Below, piece by piece: positions 43,101 to 50,153 of a stretch of DNA of 64,000 nucleotides. Below the pieces are notes generated by a model. It was not told the DNA's origin, searched no databases, and was given only the letters and a program-made list of their open reading frames with translations. The stretch is from Nematopogon swammerdamellus (Eukaryota > Arthropoda > Insecta > Lepidoptera > Adelidae). The position numbers and the translations under genes are program-made. The stretch is from NCBI GenBank assembly GCA_946902875.1, contig OX336350.1:19582048-19646047 (forward strand). Direction: 5' to 3'. The first letter of the stretch is position 1, and each line of letters opens with the position of its first letter.

Positions 43101-44374
43101 CGTTGAAACTTTCACAGAATATGTGTTACTATGGCGGATATAACAACAAATAAGAAAATGTTAAAAATTAAGGGGGGTTTCCATACAAGAAACATGTATT
43201 TTTTCAATGTTTTTTTTTGTGGTGCGTAACCTCGGTGTGATTTTTTTGACATTTGTTGTATGGGGGCCCATACAACAAATGTCTTAAAAATCGATTAGTC
43301 ACACTATTGAATAATAGATGGCGCCACAGGCTTTTACACATTGCATTGTTGAAAGAAAAAAGAAAGCCGCTTCTTAATCTTTGGTCGTTCCAAAAAGAGA
43401 ATTTTCAGAAGATTGATGTTTGAGAGACCACTTTAAAAAAATAAAGTGACGTTGCTATGGTAATAGCTGTCAGTGGGCAAACATGGAGACCTGTCATAAC
43501 ATAAACAAATATCTGATAATTCAAATTCGAAGACCATGCCACCTGAGCGGATAGGCGGATATTATTGATAGCGGATAGATACGGAAACCTCCGCGCGCGA
43601 GTAAAACTCGCACTTCACAGATTTTTCTATGAAGATCTACAAAAAATTAAAGGTTGTGAGATCGACACTTGTACCCAAAATTTTTGTTGTTCCATAATTT
43701 GTAGTTATTTTTGTTTGAATTGAAAGCTATGTTTATTAAATCCTTTATATTTGTTGCTATTGCGGTCCTTGTGGAAGACGACACCACCCGGATAATGTTT
43801 GTCACATCAAATATTATGAATTCTTTGATGTTTCTACAAGTCACTTTTTGCTGTACATATTTTCAGCGACCCAAACCTAAAAGCCTCTTGTGATCGACCG
43901 TTTGGGCACCACTGATCTACATCTTTCGCAGTGTATATCGTGAAAGGCTAACTAAGGGATAAGGAGAAGATGCCGTGCTAAAGGGCGACAGGCTAGCCAC
44001 CTCTCACCTTGGCACGGTCCTTCACTTGTCACTTGTGTTTGATTCACCGGAAATGGACGGACTGACTGACTGACTAATCGTACCTAGTCAAGAGTTAACT
44101 AATTATGGAATATGGAATATGTAATAAAGTGCGGCCAAGGAGAAGCGATACGAAAGTTCATTCACCTAAAACACGACCGTGGAGTTGACAATCTGTATCT
44201 ATCTCATTCCATCTTGTGCATTTCACATGTCTCGATCTCTCTGTCTCGTTGACTTTGTTTACTCGTTGACTCGTTGACGTTGGTATCGCTTCTCCTTGGC
44301 CGCACTTTAGTATAGAATACCTACAATGCTAACGTGCATTTTTTTATCGATTGCAGGTGCAACCTCACTCTTAA
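28075..44374 (+). CDS. TPRA1: TPRA1 (GPR175-like) seven-transmembrane protein
   Basis: Exons 28075-28166, 30268-30563, 33336-33416, 34712-34888, 39174-39360, 41335-41464, then a tandemly repeated exon (42228-42365 up to 42824) and a probable last exon 44357-44374. Seven hydrophobic segments are visible: exon 2 has three (IWDVIILIPNALFALFLAL; IFLTFYGLVWGNVLVSIVR; VLWIIVVFFLLATEMSVVTF), exon 3 one (VLLATSLLSLAFTLTQG), exon 4 one (VFWFGSSLAFAVIYLLILVL) and exon 5 two. Family landmarks are SRVRIWD, TSSPIFLTFY, FGLAFGHMDSRSSI, FDLFGHGG and IMFSYKAQMDE. The product is 372 residues with one copy of the repeated exon, close to vertebrate TPRA1 (about 373), or 525 if all four copies are retained. It is an orphan GPCR-like membrane protein. 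All junction phases agree. Exons 4, 5 and 7 each have tandem arrays on a splice boundary. Confidence 0.9.
28307..28535 (-). repeat. SINE-B, 5' truncated
   Basis: From TTTTTATGGAAACTGACACG to CCTACCACCTAGTAAG. The head is missing. TPRA1 intron 1. Confidence 0.75.
28590..28879 (+). mobile_element. LEP1/Helitron-like 3' part
   Basis: CCGCTTATAACTCGAGAACC, then GGCGGAGCCGCGGGCACAGC and a CTAG-T end, as in lepidopteran LEP1-type Helitrons. No hairpin or 5' terminus could be defined. Confidence 0.5.
28889..29133. mobile_element. TA-flanked MITE with ~110-bp inverted arms
   Basis: TAACCCAATTTTTATAACTG on the left and its complement on the right, extending through AGTACACGCC / CTGATAGGCGTCGGCGGAG around a (TG)n loop. 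TA at 28887-28888 and 29134-29135. It starts 10 bp after the Helitron end. Confidence 0.8.
29165..29706. repeat. Head-to-head SINE-A pair
   Basis: 29165-29364 is a reverse SINE-A body. From 29365 (GAGGTCCGAGGTTCGAATCC) a forward copy runs to its tail at about 29706. The forward copy begins inside its tRNA-like head. Confidence 0.65.
29719..29975. mobile_element. TA-flanked MITE (AGGTCTTTC family)
   Basis: 257 bp. Left AGGTCTTTCATTAGTACG, right complement CTACTATTGAAAGACCT, with an inner mirrored AGTATCTGATACAC segment and AT-rich loop. TA target-site duplication at 29717-29718 and 29976-29977. Confidence 0.82.
30268..30563 (+). CDS. TPRA1: TPRA1 exon 2 (TM1-TM3)
   Basis: Encodes RVRIWDVI to VVTFGLAF, three hydrophobic segments. 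Acceptor TTGCGCAG|GG, donor TTTG|GTGAGT (phase 1). Strongest family match of the gene. Confidence 0.93.
30618..30834 (+). mobile_element. LINE 3' fragment inside hAT
   Basis: Ends TTTTGTGCAATAAAGTATAT and (TTTCA)n. Target-site duplication AATCTAT at 30611-30617 and 30835-30841. Confidence 0.75.
31051..31994 (+). mobile_element. 5'-truncated non-LTR retrotransposon inside hAT
   Basis: Flanked by GATTTTTCAGA (31040-31050 and 31995-32005). It has an intact C-terminal frame, a 3' UTR and an (AAC)n tail, and is truncated at the 5' side as expected from target-primed reverse transcription. Confidence 0.88.
31053..31892 (+). pseudogene. Non-LTR retrotransposon RNase H domain and C-terminal zinc knuckle (partial ORF2)
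   Basis: 279 residues without interruption. An RNase H fold is visible: TAEGLAVLEAL (Glu), VSDCQSVLRAI (Asp), WTPSHIDVLGNELVDNLAK (His and last Asp). A CxxC...HxxxxC knuckle, CQHCNIDEEQTLDHIFLNC, follows before the end YIRKTIGKI. RNase H placed after the reverse transcriptase fits Jockey/R1/I-like clades. The endonuclease and reverse transcriptase parts are lost. Confidence 0.82.
32171..32720. mobile_element. TA-flanked MITE with ~75-bp inverted ends inside hAT
   Basis: GAGTGTTTTCATTTTACGAA and GGCACGAGGGGTA are mirrored exactly at the right end. TA at 32169-32170 and 32721-32722. It carries a SINE-B copy with the shared head in its middle. Confidence 0.85.
32252..32580 (-). repeat. SINE-B body with shared head (SINE-B2)
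   Basis: Reverse copy: SINE-B 3' end and body, then AGAAGGGAGTCATATCCC and the shared head (GTCGCCTTTTACGACATACA, TACCGGCCCCACACGGTAC) in place of the tRNA/5S head. Innermost of the nested set in TPRA1 intron 2. Confidence 0.78.
32815..32927 (+). repeat. SINE-D, headless
   Basis: GGCTGGCTGGGGTAGCTGG to AACCCCAAACC and an (AAC)n tail. Confidence 0.7.
32990..33308 (+). repeat. SINE-C, complete, next to an intron acceptor
   Basis: 319 bp with a 14-bp target-site duplication ATACAATAGCGTAC (32976-32989 and 33309-33322). Shared head, then AAGATGCCGTGCTAAAGGG, GCCACCTCTCACCTTGGC, CAGCACAACACCG and a TATATA 3' end. The right duplication ends 13 bp before TPRA1 exon 3. Confidence 0.82.
33336..33416 (+). 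CDS. TPRA1: TPRA1 exon 3 (TM4)
   Basis: Encodes GHMDSRSSIRYVLL to FTLTQ. Acceptor GATTTGCAG|GT, donor CAAG|GTACGT, phase 1 on both sides. Confidence 0.9.
33468..33650 (-). repeat. SINE-B, 5' truncated
   Basis: TTTATGGAAACTAACACTG through GTTTCGACCGACGTTTCG; head and core missing. TPRA1 intron 3. Confidence 0.7.
33835..33969 (+). repeat. LINE 3' end with TCTGTA tail
   Basis: GACGAACCATACTGAATATG, CTCAATGTAATATTG, TGGCGAAATAAATATCTG and a (TATCTG)n tail. A sister copy is at 52940-53040. The tail is continuous with the 44-bp minisatellite that follows. Confidence 0.65.
33970..34711 (+). repeat. 44-bp minisatellite amplifying the exon 4 splice acceptor
   Basis: GCGCGCTAGAGTTCATG (or a one-base variant) occurs at 33970 and every 44 bp to 34454, then (after one 38-bp unit) at 34492, 34536, 34580, 34624 and 34668, before the real exon 4 at 34712. 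Each unit is exon 4 start + (TATCTG)n + TTTGTTTAYAG, so all 18 copies carry an AG acceptor. Splicing to any upstream copy meets an in-frame TAG within the next unit. Confidence 0.93.
34712..34888 (+). CDS. TPRA1: TPRA1 exon 4 (TM5)
   Basis: Encodes ALEFMWPDDEFHIDSR, FDLFGHGG and the fifth hydrophobic segment to LREYLALP. Only the last of the 18 acceptors (34711/34712) leads into this frame. Donor CCCA|GTGAGT, phase 1. Confidence 0.9.
34912..35235 (-). repeat. SINE-C, complete, just after the exon 4 donor
   Basis: Antisense copy starting 23 bp after the donor: (TACA)n, CACACACGCTGAATCCCG, GTGTTGTGCTGCAAGAGC, GGTGAAAGGTGGCGAGCC, then the shared head (CCTTTTACGACATGCACGGG). Confidence 0.8.
35236..35330 (-). 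repeat. LINE 3' fragment
   Basis: (AATAG)n then AAACTCTTTATTGCACAAA: reversed LINE end as at 11269. Another short tail lies at 35620-35660. Confidence 0.6.
35334..35593. mobile_element. TA-flanked MITE (CAGGGTGTATTTT ends)
   Basis: 260 bp. CAGGGTGTATTTTAATTGAC and GGGGGTTGTTCTGTATC are mirrored on the right as GATACAGAACAACCCCCT and GTCAATTAAAATACATTGTG. TA at 35332-35333 and 35594-35595. Confidence 0.85.
35818..35945 (-). repeat. LINE 3' end
   Basis: (TAGA)n, AAAATGCTTTATTGCCCCAG, GTGCAAAGGCGGACTTATCC and TACAGTCAACCTTTGG. Matched by 53755-53890. Confidence 0.65.
35946..37450. other. TPRA1 intron 4 remainder
   Basis: AT-rich with a SINE-B 3' fragment at 36842-36925 (ACCTAGTTCACCCGGTGTTA to TTTCCATAAA) preceded by a small CCCCGGGAT / ATCCGGGG hairpin at 36804-36844. 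No coding exon recognised. Confidence 0.4.
37451..39173 (+). repeat. Tandem array of truncated exon 5 copies (12 x 128 bp + 1 x 167 bp)
   Basis: Exon starts (TTGCAG|CCAAGCTG) recur at 37471 and every 128 bp, twelve units ending at 39006, then a 167-bp unit at 39007. The twelve 128-bp units look identical and lack a 39-bp in-frame block (DTAQAVGAGLLAW-type) present in the 167-bp unit and real exon. Each unit keeps the acceptor but loses the exon end and donor, running into the next acceptor. 128 is not a multiple of three, so splicing to an early copy reads into an in-frame stop (ACG TAG) in the following unit. Confidence 0.95.
39174..39360 (+). CDS. TPRA1: TPRA1 exon 5, functional copy (TM6-TM7)
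   Basis: Encodes KLSFYMYVLLLLLLDTAQAV, then GAGLLAW and SWLYLSLYTPLVYHTFLSEFF. It is the only unit in the array with a normal end and a donor (TTCAG|GTAGGT), leaving phase 2. Confidence 0.9.
39440..39597 (-). repeat. SINE-B, internally deleted
   Basis: ATGGAAACTGACACAGTTGG is followed directly by CTAACACCGAGTTAACTAGG, so about 30 bp of the 3' region are lost. The head is missing. Confidence 0.7.
39632..40575 (+). mobile_element. LEP1-like repeat split by a Harbinger MITE
   Basis: Begins TCCTACTAATATTATAAACG and GCGAAAGTTTGTGAGGATGG, with CTACTGAACGGATTTTGATG, and resumes after the insertion to CCACGCGGACGAAGTCGCGG. This is a very common lepidopteran repeat. Confidence 0.65.
39810..40411. 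mobile_element. PIF/Harbinger-like MITE
   Basis: 602 bp with ends GGGCCCTCGCAAACTG / CAGTTTGCGAGGGCTC and a 3-bp TTA target-site duplication (39807-39809 and 40412-40414). The word CGGCCGATAG recurs inside in both orientations. Confidence 0.82.
40664..41111. repeat. Head-to-head SINE-A pair
   Basis: 40664-40735 is a reverse SINE-A core (GACCAACCCAGTCGGCTAC). From 40736 (CAGCGTCGGCTTCTCCTGCG) a forward copy with most of its tRNA-like head runs to about 41111. Same layout as 29165-29706 but with a different junction. Confidence 0.65.
41335..41464 (+). CDS. TPRA1: TPRA1 exon 6 (cytoplasmic tail start)
   Basis: Encodes SVSQPSIMFSYKAQMDEPIE, then DDQVSLPHQQ to DYIYQ. Acceptor TTTGCAG|T, donor CAG|GTGATT, phase 0 at the end. 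Confidence 0.88.
41487..41995. repeat. Family G repeat with inverted terminal part
   Basis: 41487-41760 matches 7326-7616. The stretch GCGCGCAAGTACATTGAGTG near 41730 recurs inverted near 41935-41970 (CACTCTATGTACTTGCGCGC), giving a foldback of about 60-bp arms. Confidence 0.6.
42000..42115 (+). repeat. SINE-D, headless
   Basis: TTGGGGTAGCTGGAGACTGC to AACCCCAAACC and an (AAC)n tail, TPRA1 intron 6. Confidence 0.7.
42228..42824 (+). CDS. TPRA1: TPRA1 exon 7: four in-frame 153-bp tandem copies
   Basis: Units start at 42228, 42381, 42534 and 42687, each encoding SNSVYDSTLLEAGTTPMNPV and 26 more residues to STFQ (46 residues). Between units lie 15 bp, GTCTGTACCGCACAG or close variants, bearing both a GT donor and an AG acceptor. 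These are too short to be introns but read through as VCTAQ. The unit is 51 codons, so any number of copies keeps the frame. Either one copy is used (372-residue protein) or all four (525). Synonymous differences exist between copies. Confidence 0.8.
42919..42972. repeat. Perfect 24-bp-arm palindrome
   Basis: AAAAAATTATAGGCACCACT-GATG, a six-base loop, and its complement. The smallest foldback in the window, just after the exon 7 array. Confidence 0.8.
42973..43926. repeat. Lepidopteran-type repeat with (GTCC)n and a palindrome
   Basis: TAGGTTTCGTACGTACGGAA, (GTCCGTCC)n at 43016-43070, GAAACTTTCACAGAATATGT and a 17-bp-arm palindrome GACATTTGTTGTATGGG at 43248-43283. No coding exon recognised. 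Confidence 0.45.
43927..44025 (+). repeat. SINE-C fragment
   Basis: End of the shared head (GTGAAAGGCTAACTAAGGG) joined to AAGATGCCGTGCTAAAGGG and GCCACCTCTCACCTTGGC. Confidence 0.6.
44127..44307. mobile_element. 181-bp TA-flanked MITE
   Basis: AAGTGCGGCCAAGGAGAAGC / GCTTCTCCTTGGCCGCACTT inverted ends with TA at 44125-44126 and 44308-44309. It lies about 50 bp before the candidate last TPRA1 exon. Confidence 0.85.
44357..44374 (+). CDS. TPRA1: Candidate last TPRA1 exon
   Basis: Acceptor TTTTTTTATCGATTGCAG is good. In phase 0 it adds Val-Gln-Pro-His-Ser and TAA, bringing the single-copy product to 372 residues. The alternative is read-through of the last exon 7 donor to a stop at 42864-42866 (ending SNSNHV). 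Confidence 0.4.
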   Translation: MQPHS

Positions 44375-44630
44375 CAGAACACCAAATACACAGCGGGGAG
44401 GTGAGATCACCGTAGCGTCCAAAGATAGCCCGTAACCTTGTTCCGTAGAGCTTTAGGGTAGGTTTACGCACTCGGAACGTGCGCGCTAGTATCGTAAGAT
44501 ATCTCTCTCTGCCCGAATTTAGTTTGCGCCCGTAACAATGTCTCACTAAGATATTTATTTGTGTTCTTTTGTCGATCTGTGATGTAGTGCTGGCACTTTC
44601 AAGGCAAACCATTTTGATTGTTATATCAAT

Positions 44631-45403
44631 GTTTTCGGTTTACTCGGTATATTAAAAGCGACTCACTTTTATTTATCGACGTTTCGTCATCAGTTCATCC
44701 TCAGGAATGTGGATGTCCCCGGAGTGTGGGACAAAACGTCGACAAATAAAAGTGAGTCGCTTTCTCACTTTTATTTGTCGACGTTTCGTCATCAGTTCAT
44801 CCTCAGGATTGAGGATGTCCCCGGAGTGTGGGACGAAACGTCGACAAATAAAAGTGAGTCGCTTTCTCACTTTTATTTGTCGACGTTTCGTCATCAGTTC
44901 ATCCTCAGGATTGAGGATGTCCCCGGAGTGTGGGACGAAACGTCGACAAATAAAAGTGAGTCGCTTTCTCACTTTTATTTGTCGACGTTTCGTCATCAGT
45001 TCATCCTCAGGATTGAGGATGTCCCCGGATTGTGGGACGAAACGTCGACAAATAAAAGTGAGTCGCTTTCTCACTTTTATTTGTCGACGTTTCGTCATGA
45101 GTTCATCCTCAGGATTGAGGATGTCCCTGGAGTGTGGGACGAAACGTCGACAAATAAAAGTGAGAAAGCGACTAACTTTTATTTGTCGACGTTTCGTCAT
45201 CAGTTCATCCTCAGGATTGAGGATGTCCCCGGAGTGTGGGGTGGGATGAAACGTCGACAAATAAAAGTTAGTCGCTTTCTCACTTTTATTTGTCGACGTT
45301 TCGTCATCAGTTCATCCTCAGGCCTGAGGATGCCCGCGGAGTGTGGGACGAGACGCCGACAAATAAAAGTGAGTCGCTTTCAGTATACCGCGTAACCGAA
45401 AAC
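44631..45403. mobile_element. Inverted-terminal element with seven 102-bp foldback units
   Basis: Ends GTTTTCGGTTTACTCGG... and the near complement CCGCGTAACCGAAAAC. Inside, CCGGAGTG-type marks recur at 44719, 44821, 44923, 45025, 45127, 45229 and 45336. Each unit is a stem (CTTTTATTTGTCGACGTTTC and its complement) around ATCCTCAGGATTGAGGAT, and the link GAGTCGCTTTCTCAC appears inverted near 45161. Frames stay open on both strands because the unit is 34 codons without stops; this is not a gene. Confidence 0.88.
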
Positions 45404-46029
45404 ATTGCTATAATGTGTAATAGCGGTAAAAGCCTAAAAGAACATGTTTGATTGTTTATTATATTTTAATATACCTTTTACATATTTTACAAAACACACA
45501 CTTCTTTCGTATAAATATATTTCTACTTTACATAGTCGTCATCAGTGTTTATCACAGTCATTGTGTATAAAATTATTTTGGTTTATTCTACCTACAACAG
45601 TTCAACATAGATTTTTTTTTATGAACAAGTATGCTTTTCTCTAAAATGATTTTATATTTCTGTAAATAAAGTGCCCGCTTGACCAGTTCAGAAATTTTCC
45701 AAACTAAACTCGGGCGGTCTTGAGTCGAATGTAATTTTTTTCCCTCATATATTTGAATCTCACAGTACCATCGAATATTTTGTTGCGTTAACACAAGCTT
45801 ATATTTGTTGTATTATGTATTTGCATTGTAAACACTTATTTATGAATCTAATACGTAAACCTTATGAATCTAAATCCTGCCTAGAAAGGATGTCAATTTC
45901 ACGAATACCTCTCTCATAATGTCCTCTTAGTTAGTTAACTTAACTTGGTGTCTCTCACTTTGACAATGTGACAAGTCTGTAAAAATAATTTAACATAGTT
46001 GTTGCATCTGAAGAAGCACGTGAGTTTTA
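45404..46029. other. AT-rich intergenic sequence
   Basis: Possible distal 3' UTR of TPRA1. AATAAA occurs near 45664. Nothing else recognised. Confidence 0.3.
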
Positions 46030-46985
46030 CGCGGTGTCCTACGTGAGCGAACCCAACGCGAACGCGGTGCGACGCGGGGCGATGCGGAAGCGAAAGCGGT
46101 CTGTTGGTTTGATATTTTCGCGCGATTTGGACGCGGTTTGAGCGAGCGGCCTACGTGCACACGAAAGCGGCGCCTCGTGATCCGCCGCGCACGTAGGACA
46201 AGATTGATTTACTATCATATATGTGTTCTTTCTACGTTTTGTTTATAGACGCCCAGAAATGCCAGCTTTCCGGCTATAAAATCCAGACGTCTATCCCTGC
46301 ACTCTTGCGAGTACAGTGATCATGTATGCCAGATCGAGGCCCCATAGCTGTACAGTTCTTCCGAAATAAATCCCATGGGAAACACAGACTGAAGCCTTTC
46401 CCCAGCCGATCCGAGCCACCACCCGTCCACCCGAAGGAATCCCCGACCGAAGTCGAGAGCCGGGGGTGAAGCCTTCACTGCCACTGGGGTCTGCACCCTA
46501 TCCTACAACAGCCTGTGCCCAGGTCCTCAGAGTTTTGTTCTAGCCGCAGCTTTTGTTTTCACCAGCTGTGTATATGCGTGGAAGTGCATATGACCACCAC
46601 ATAATGTGTAGCGGGGATCCACCAGTCTTGGAAGAACTTACAGCGTCATTAACTCGCGAGAAGTCCAACCCACGTACACGCGCACGTAGGACAATCTTAA
46701 CCCGCCACTAACCCGAGTGCACCAGCCTTGCGGCCATAGCACCCGCACAGCGCCGCGACCTCATCATGGAACAATCATTTGAGAGCCACTGCACGCAGGG
46801 AGGCCCGCTGCCTGAGCCGATGGTCTGGCTCAGGAGACGCGCATTGATTGCGGTCCAGCCTCCCGCTTGGAGGGACTCATAGAGCACGTAGGACAGTGTG
46901 GCTGCGTCGCCCCGCTTCGCATTTAATCGCTCGACATTCGCGTCGCACCGCGTTCACGTTGAGATCGCTCACGTAGGACGCCGCC
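46030..46985. mobile_element. TTA-flanked (Harbinger-like) element
   Basis: 956 bp, ends CGCGGTGTCCTACGTGAGCG / CGCTCACGTAGGACGCCGCC with TTA at 46027-46029 and 46986-46988. CACGTAGGAC recurs near 46190, 46682 and 46875, so the middle (about 46245-46690, GC-rich) may be a separate insertion. Confidence 0.75.
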
Positions 46986-47045
46986 TTAGAGTGCGACCAC
47001 ACTTCGCATCAGCGGCACAAATCTGTTTATTATGAATTGCTTTTT

Positions 47046-47376
47046 TTTAATGTAATCCGTTATCTTTTTTTTATGTATCCGGATGAGCCAGAGGGGCAAA
47101 AGCACATTCTCCGACCAGGCAATATCACCTCTGAGAAGGTAGGTATCTTACGTACGTATATCTATACTGGACTAGAGGAGAATACAGTCCCGTGGCTGCT
47201 ATGCGCCTATCCTACATGCAGCACGGTGGTATCAACCCAGTCGGCTGCAATTTGAGCCTACCACCTAGTAATAGGCAAGGGAAGGGACTTACAGTGTTAC
47301 ATCACATTCGAACCTCGGACCTCTCGCAAGACAAGCCGATGCCCGGACTACTTGGCCACCCGCCGCTTGCCGCTCC
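47046..47376 (-). repeat. SINE-A with internal deletion
   Basis: SINE-A body, then after a deletion of about 80 bp the tRNA-like head (ATTCGAACCTCGGACCTCTC, ACTTGGCCACCCGCCGC). Confidence 0.7.
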
Positions 47377-48136
47377 GCACAGCCGTGCAAGATATTTTGA
47401 CTAGCCGCGACGATCTGCACCACCATTGTGCAGTTGCGCGTAGTGTGGTCGCACTCTTGCGGCGGCAGTAAAAAAAAAAATTATGGCCAACACTTGAGCC
47501 GCGCTGTACATATAGGTCAAGTCAGTATTCGACAGTTCGTGTATAGAAAGTGGCGCCATAGTGTCATTATACGTAAATATAGTTTTAACGCGTTGTAGGA
47601 GAAATTGCAAAGCTCACGCACCTTCATGTGATGCAACACGTATGCAATTTCATGTTGGTGTGTATTTAAACAATCTTGTATTTTACCTGTCGAATGGTTG
47701 GCTACTTTGAAATATGAAATCTCGATAGAAAATATAAATAAAATAAACATGCAAAGTGTTTGTTCAGATTTTACAGTTCGTAAAATATAGCTTGATACAC
47801 GTGACAGATGTCATCGAGAACACCTCGCATGAAGTTCCGTATTTTTTTACAGTAAAATGCACGCAATACAACGTCATACTTTGTTGAAATGTCACTCTGA
47901 CATCTGTCACGCATACAAAGAAATGTCACTCTGACATCTGTCACGCGTATCAAGCTATATTTTACGAACTATAGATATACATCTACTAATTATTTTACAT
48001 TTCTTTGTAGTCATTTATTGCTTGAGAAGCGATCAAATGAGTCAAAGTTGCTTTACTGTCTTACTACTTATGAACGTAGAATCTTGTAAAACAATTACAT
48101 TTTAATTTGACATACATTACAGCAGGACAGCGTCCG
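47377..48136. repeat. Unassigned sequence with a foldback at 47775-47970
   Basis: AGTTCGTAAAATATAGCTTG and CGTGACAGATGTCA at 47775-47813 are mirrored to 47970, and the word ACTCTGACATCTGTCACGC is doubled on the right side. Otherwise nothing recognised. Confidence 0.6.
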
Positions 48137-48420
48137 ACTTCAAAGATGCGACAGTTCTAATCCGTAGCAATATAAAAAGTACTTTGAAGGGGGTTAAAGA
48201 CGCGACGGTTTCTAATCCGTAACAACATGGAAAGTACTTTTTAAGGGAGTTAAAGATGCGATAGTTCTAATCTGTAGGAACATAAAAAGTACTTTTAAGG
48301 GGGTTAAAGACGCGACAGTTCTAATCCGTAGGAACATAAAAAATACTTTTAAGGGGGTTAAAGACGCGACAGTTCTAATCTGTAGCAACATAAAAAGTAC
48401 TTTTAAAGGGGTTAAAGACC
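48137..48420. repeat. Five ~60-bp tandem repeats
   Basis: Units of AAAGACGCGACAGTTCTAAT and CATAAAAAGTACTTTTAAGG with a few percent divergence. The open frame on the minus strand is a by-product. Confidence 0.8.
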
Positions 48421-48868
48421 GTAAATTGTTTTCAGGTTTCGGTTTTGGTTCGTTCGTAGGTTCGAACCTGCTCATTCGCGGTCTTTTAACTTGTGTCCCA
48501 CTGTACATAGGCGAAGATGAACAAGTGGATAGTGATGTCCGAATCCGTAGCTATGGCATATAAAAGACATTTATCTAAATGCTGCTTGATATTATCTTGT
48601 CCGAACTATTGAGATAGCACTATAGATCTATCTAGTTCGCAGTGATAATAGGGCTCAGGGGCCATAACTCTCAACTTCGGCTTAGTTTGGCCGCACCATA
48701 GATGCAGAAAAAACTAGTGTATACAAGTTTTCGGTCCTCTAAATTGAATTGTAGGTTTGCGAGTATTATTATAGAAGATAGAGGTGTAGTTCGTAATTAT
48801 ATAAAGTTCACATTTTAGGAATGATAAAGAAGTGGAAACAATTCTCTGTCCACATGACAATGCTTAAA

Positions 48869-49255
48869 GGCCCGGACTTCATGCATCCGTTTCTCCCCGG
48901 ATTTGACTAAAATAGGCCACACCCCACCCCCCACCTCCGAGACGGATGGATACAGCGTTCCAAACAAAATGTATGATATCCGCGCTCGTCGACTACATGC
49001 AAGCGGAAACATTCAGAAGCCTCCCCTCCCCTGACAAAAACCGGACGCGCGGAGCGTTTTTTAGCGACATTCTGTCACAGCCCCGAGCAGCAGAGTGCGA
49101 TGCGCGCACGCGACGTCCACCCACCGGTGCGAGCGACAGAGAGGAAAATTTTATTCCGGATACTTGTAGTCGAGCGCTGTAGGCGTGGCCCAGTTCTCGC
49201 CGGCTCGCCGGTTCCGGGGCGAAACGCTCAGAAACGTATGCGTGAAGTCCGGGCC
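48869..49255. mobile_element. MITE with GGCCCGGACTTCA ends
   Basis: GGCCCGGACTTCATGCATCC on the left and CGTATGCGTGAAGTCCGGGCC-like on the right; interior GC-rich. Target-site duplication not resolved. Confidence 0.65.
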
Positions 49256-50153
49256 AAACAGTTTTAAAAATATAAAGTATGTATATGTAAACGGGTCTTG
49301 TGATAGCATTATAATTATATATTTTTGTATCGCTTGTCTCTTGCTATAAATGATATTGTAAATAACTCTCTTGCAATCTCTAAAGGTTCCTTATTTTTCT
49401 GGTAATTCCTTTATATTTCTACAAACATATCTGAAAATTTAATGACTTAAATAATCTGGCAACCTTTGTGGTGTATACCTTCAGAGCTTGGAATGAAATT
49501 GTTAGGCGATTTTTATGCGGGCATGAAAAAAATCTGAAAACGGATATTTTGTACTGTGATGGAATTTGTTTAATTGTAAACGTGTGATTTCTTTATTATT
49601 TAGTTTTTACAGAGATCTATTTTAATCGATATCCTAATACCTATTGGTTAGAATGACGTAGCCAGTTCTAAGTAAAGAAATTAGTCATTTTAACATGTTT
49701 ATTTTTAAGTTGAAAATGTACCTAATTACTGTAATTAATACATATAGTTTGTTTTAACTTGCTAAATTATCTCTTACAGTTTTGGTTTTTAAGGTTATAT
49801 TTGAAGGTTTCTACGTGGTTCACAACACATCAACAAAGTTGGACTTTGTCCTTCATAATTATCACATTTCACGCAATGCAGAATCAGCACTTCTTTAATA
49901 ATACTTTCTATCAATACTTAATCATCAGTGATCTAATTGAATGTGTAAGTAATTAAATTCAGGTAATTTGAGGGTCCTCAAGGCCACAAACAAATCCCTT
50001 AATGTGTGGAATATTACTTGTTTTGTGAATATTGAATATTCATTCTGTTTGATGATGTATCAGTTTTAACAATATACCTAATCATGTCCAGTTTTCAAGT
50101 GTTTTTATTCATCAAAAGTTGAACTTATCTTCAAAATATCTACATCGGATATA
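49256..50153. other. AT-rich intergenic sequence
   Basis: No gene or repeat with definable ends seen. Confidence 0.3.

Noticed and set aside
44673..45395. Long open frames on both strands (195 and 228 codons)
   Set aside because: Produced by a stop-free 102-bp foldback unit; the translations are repeats of the stem and do not resemble a protein.
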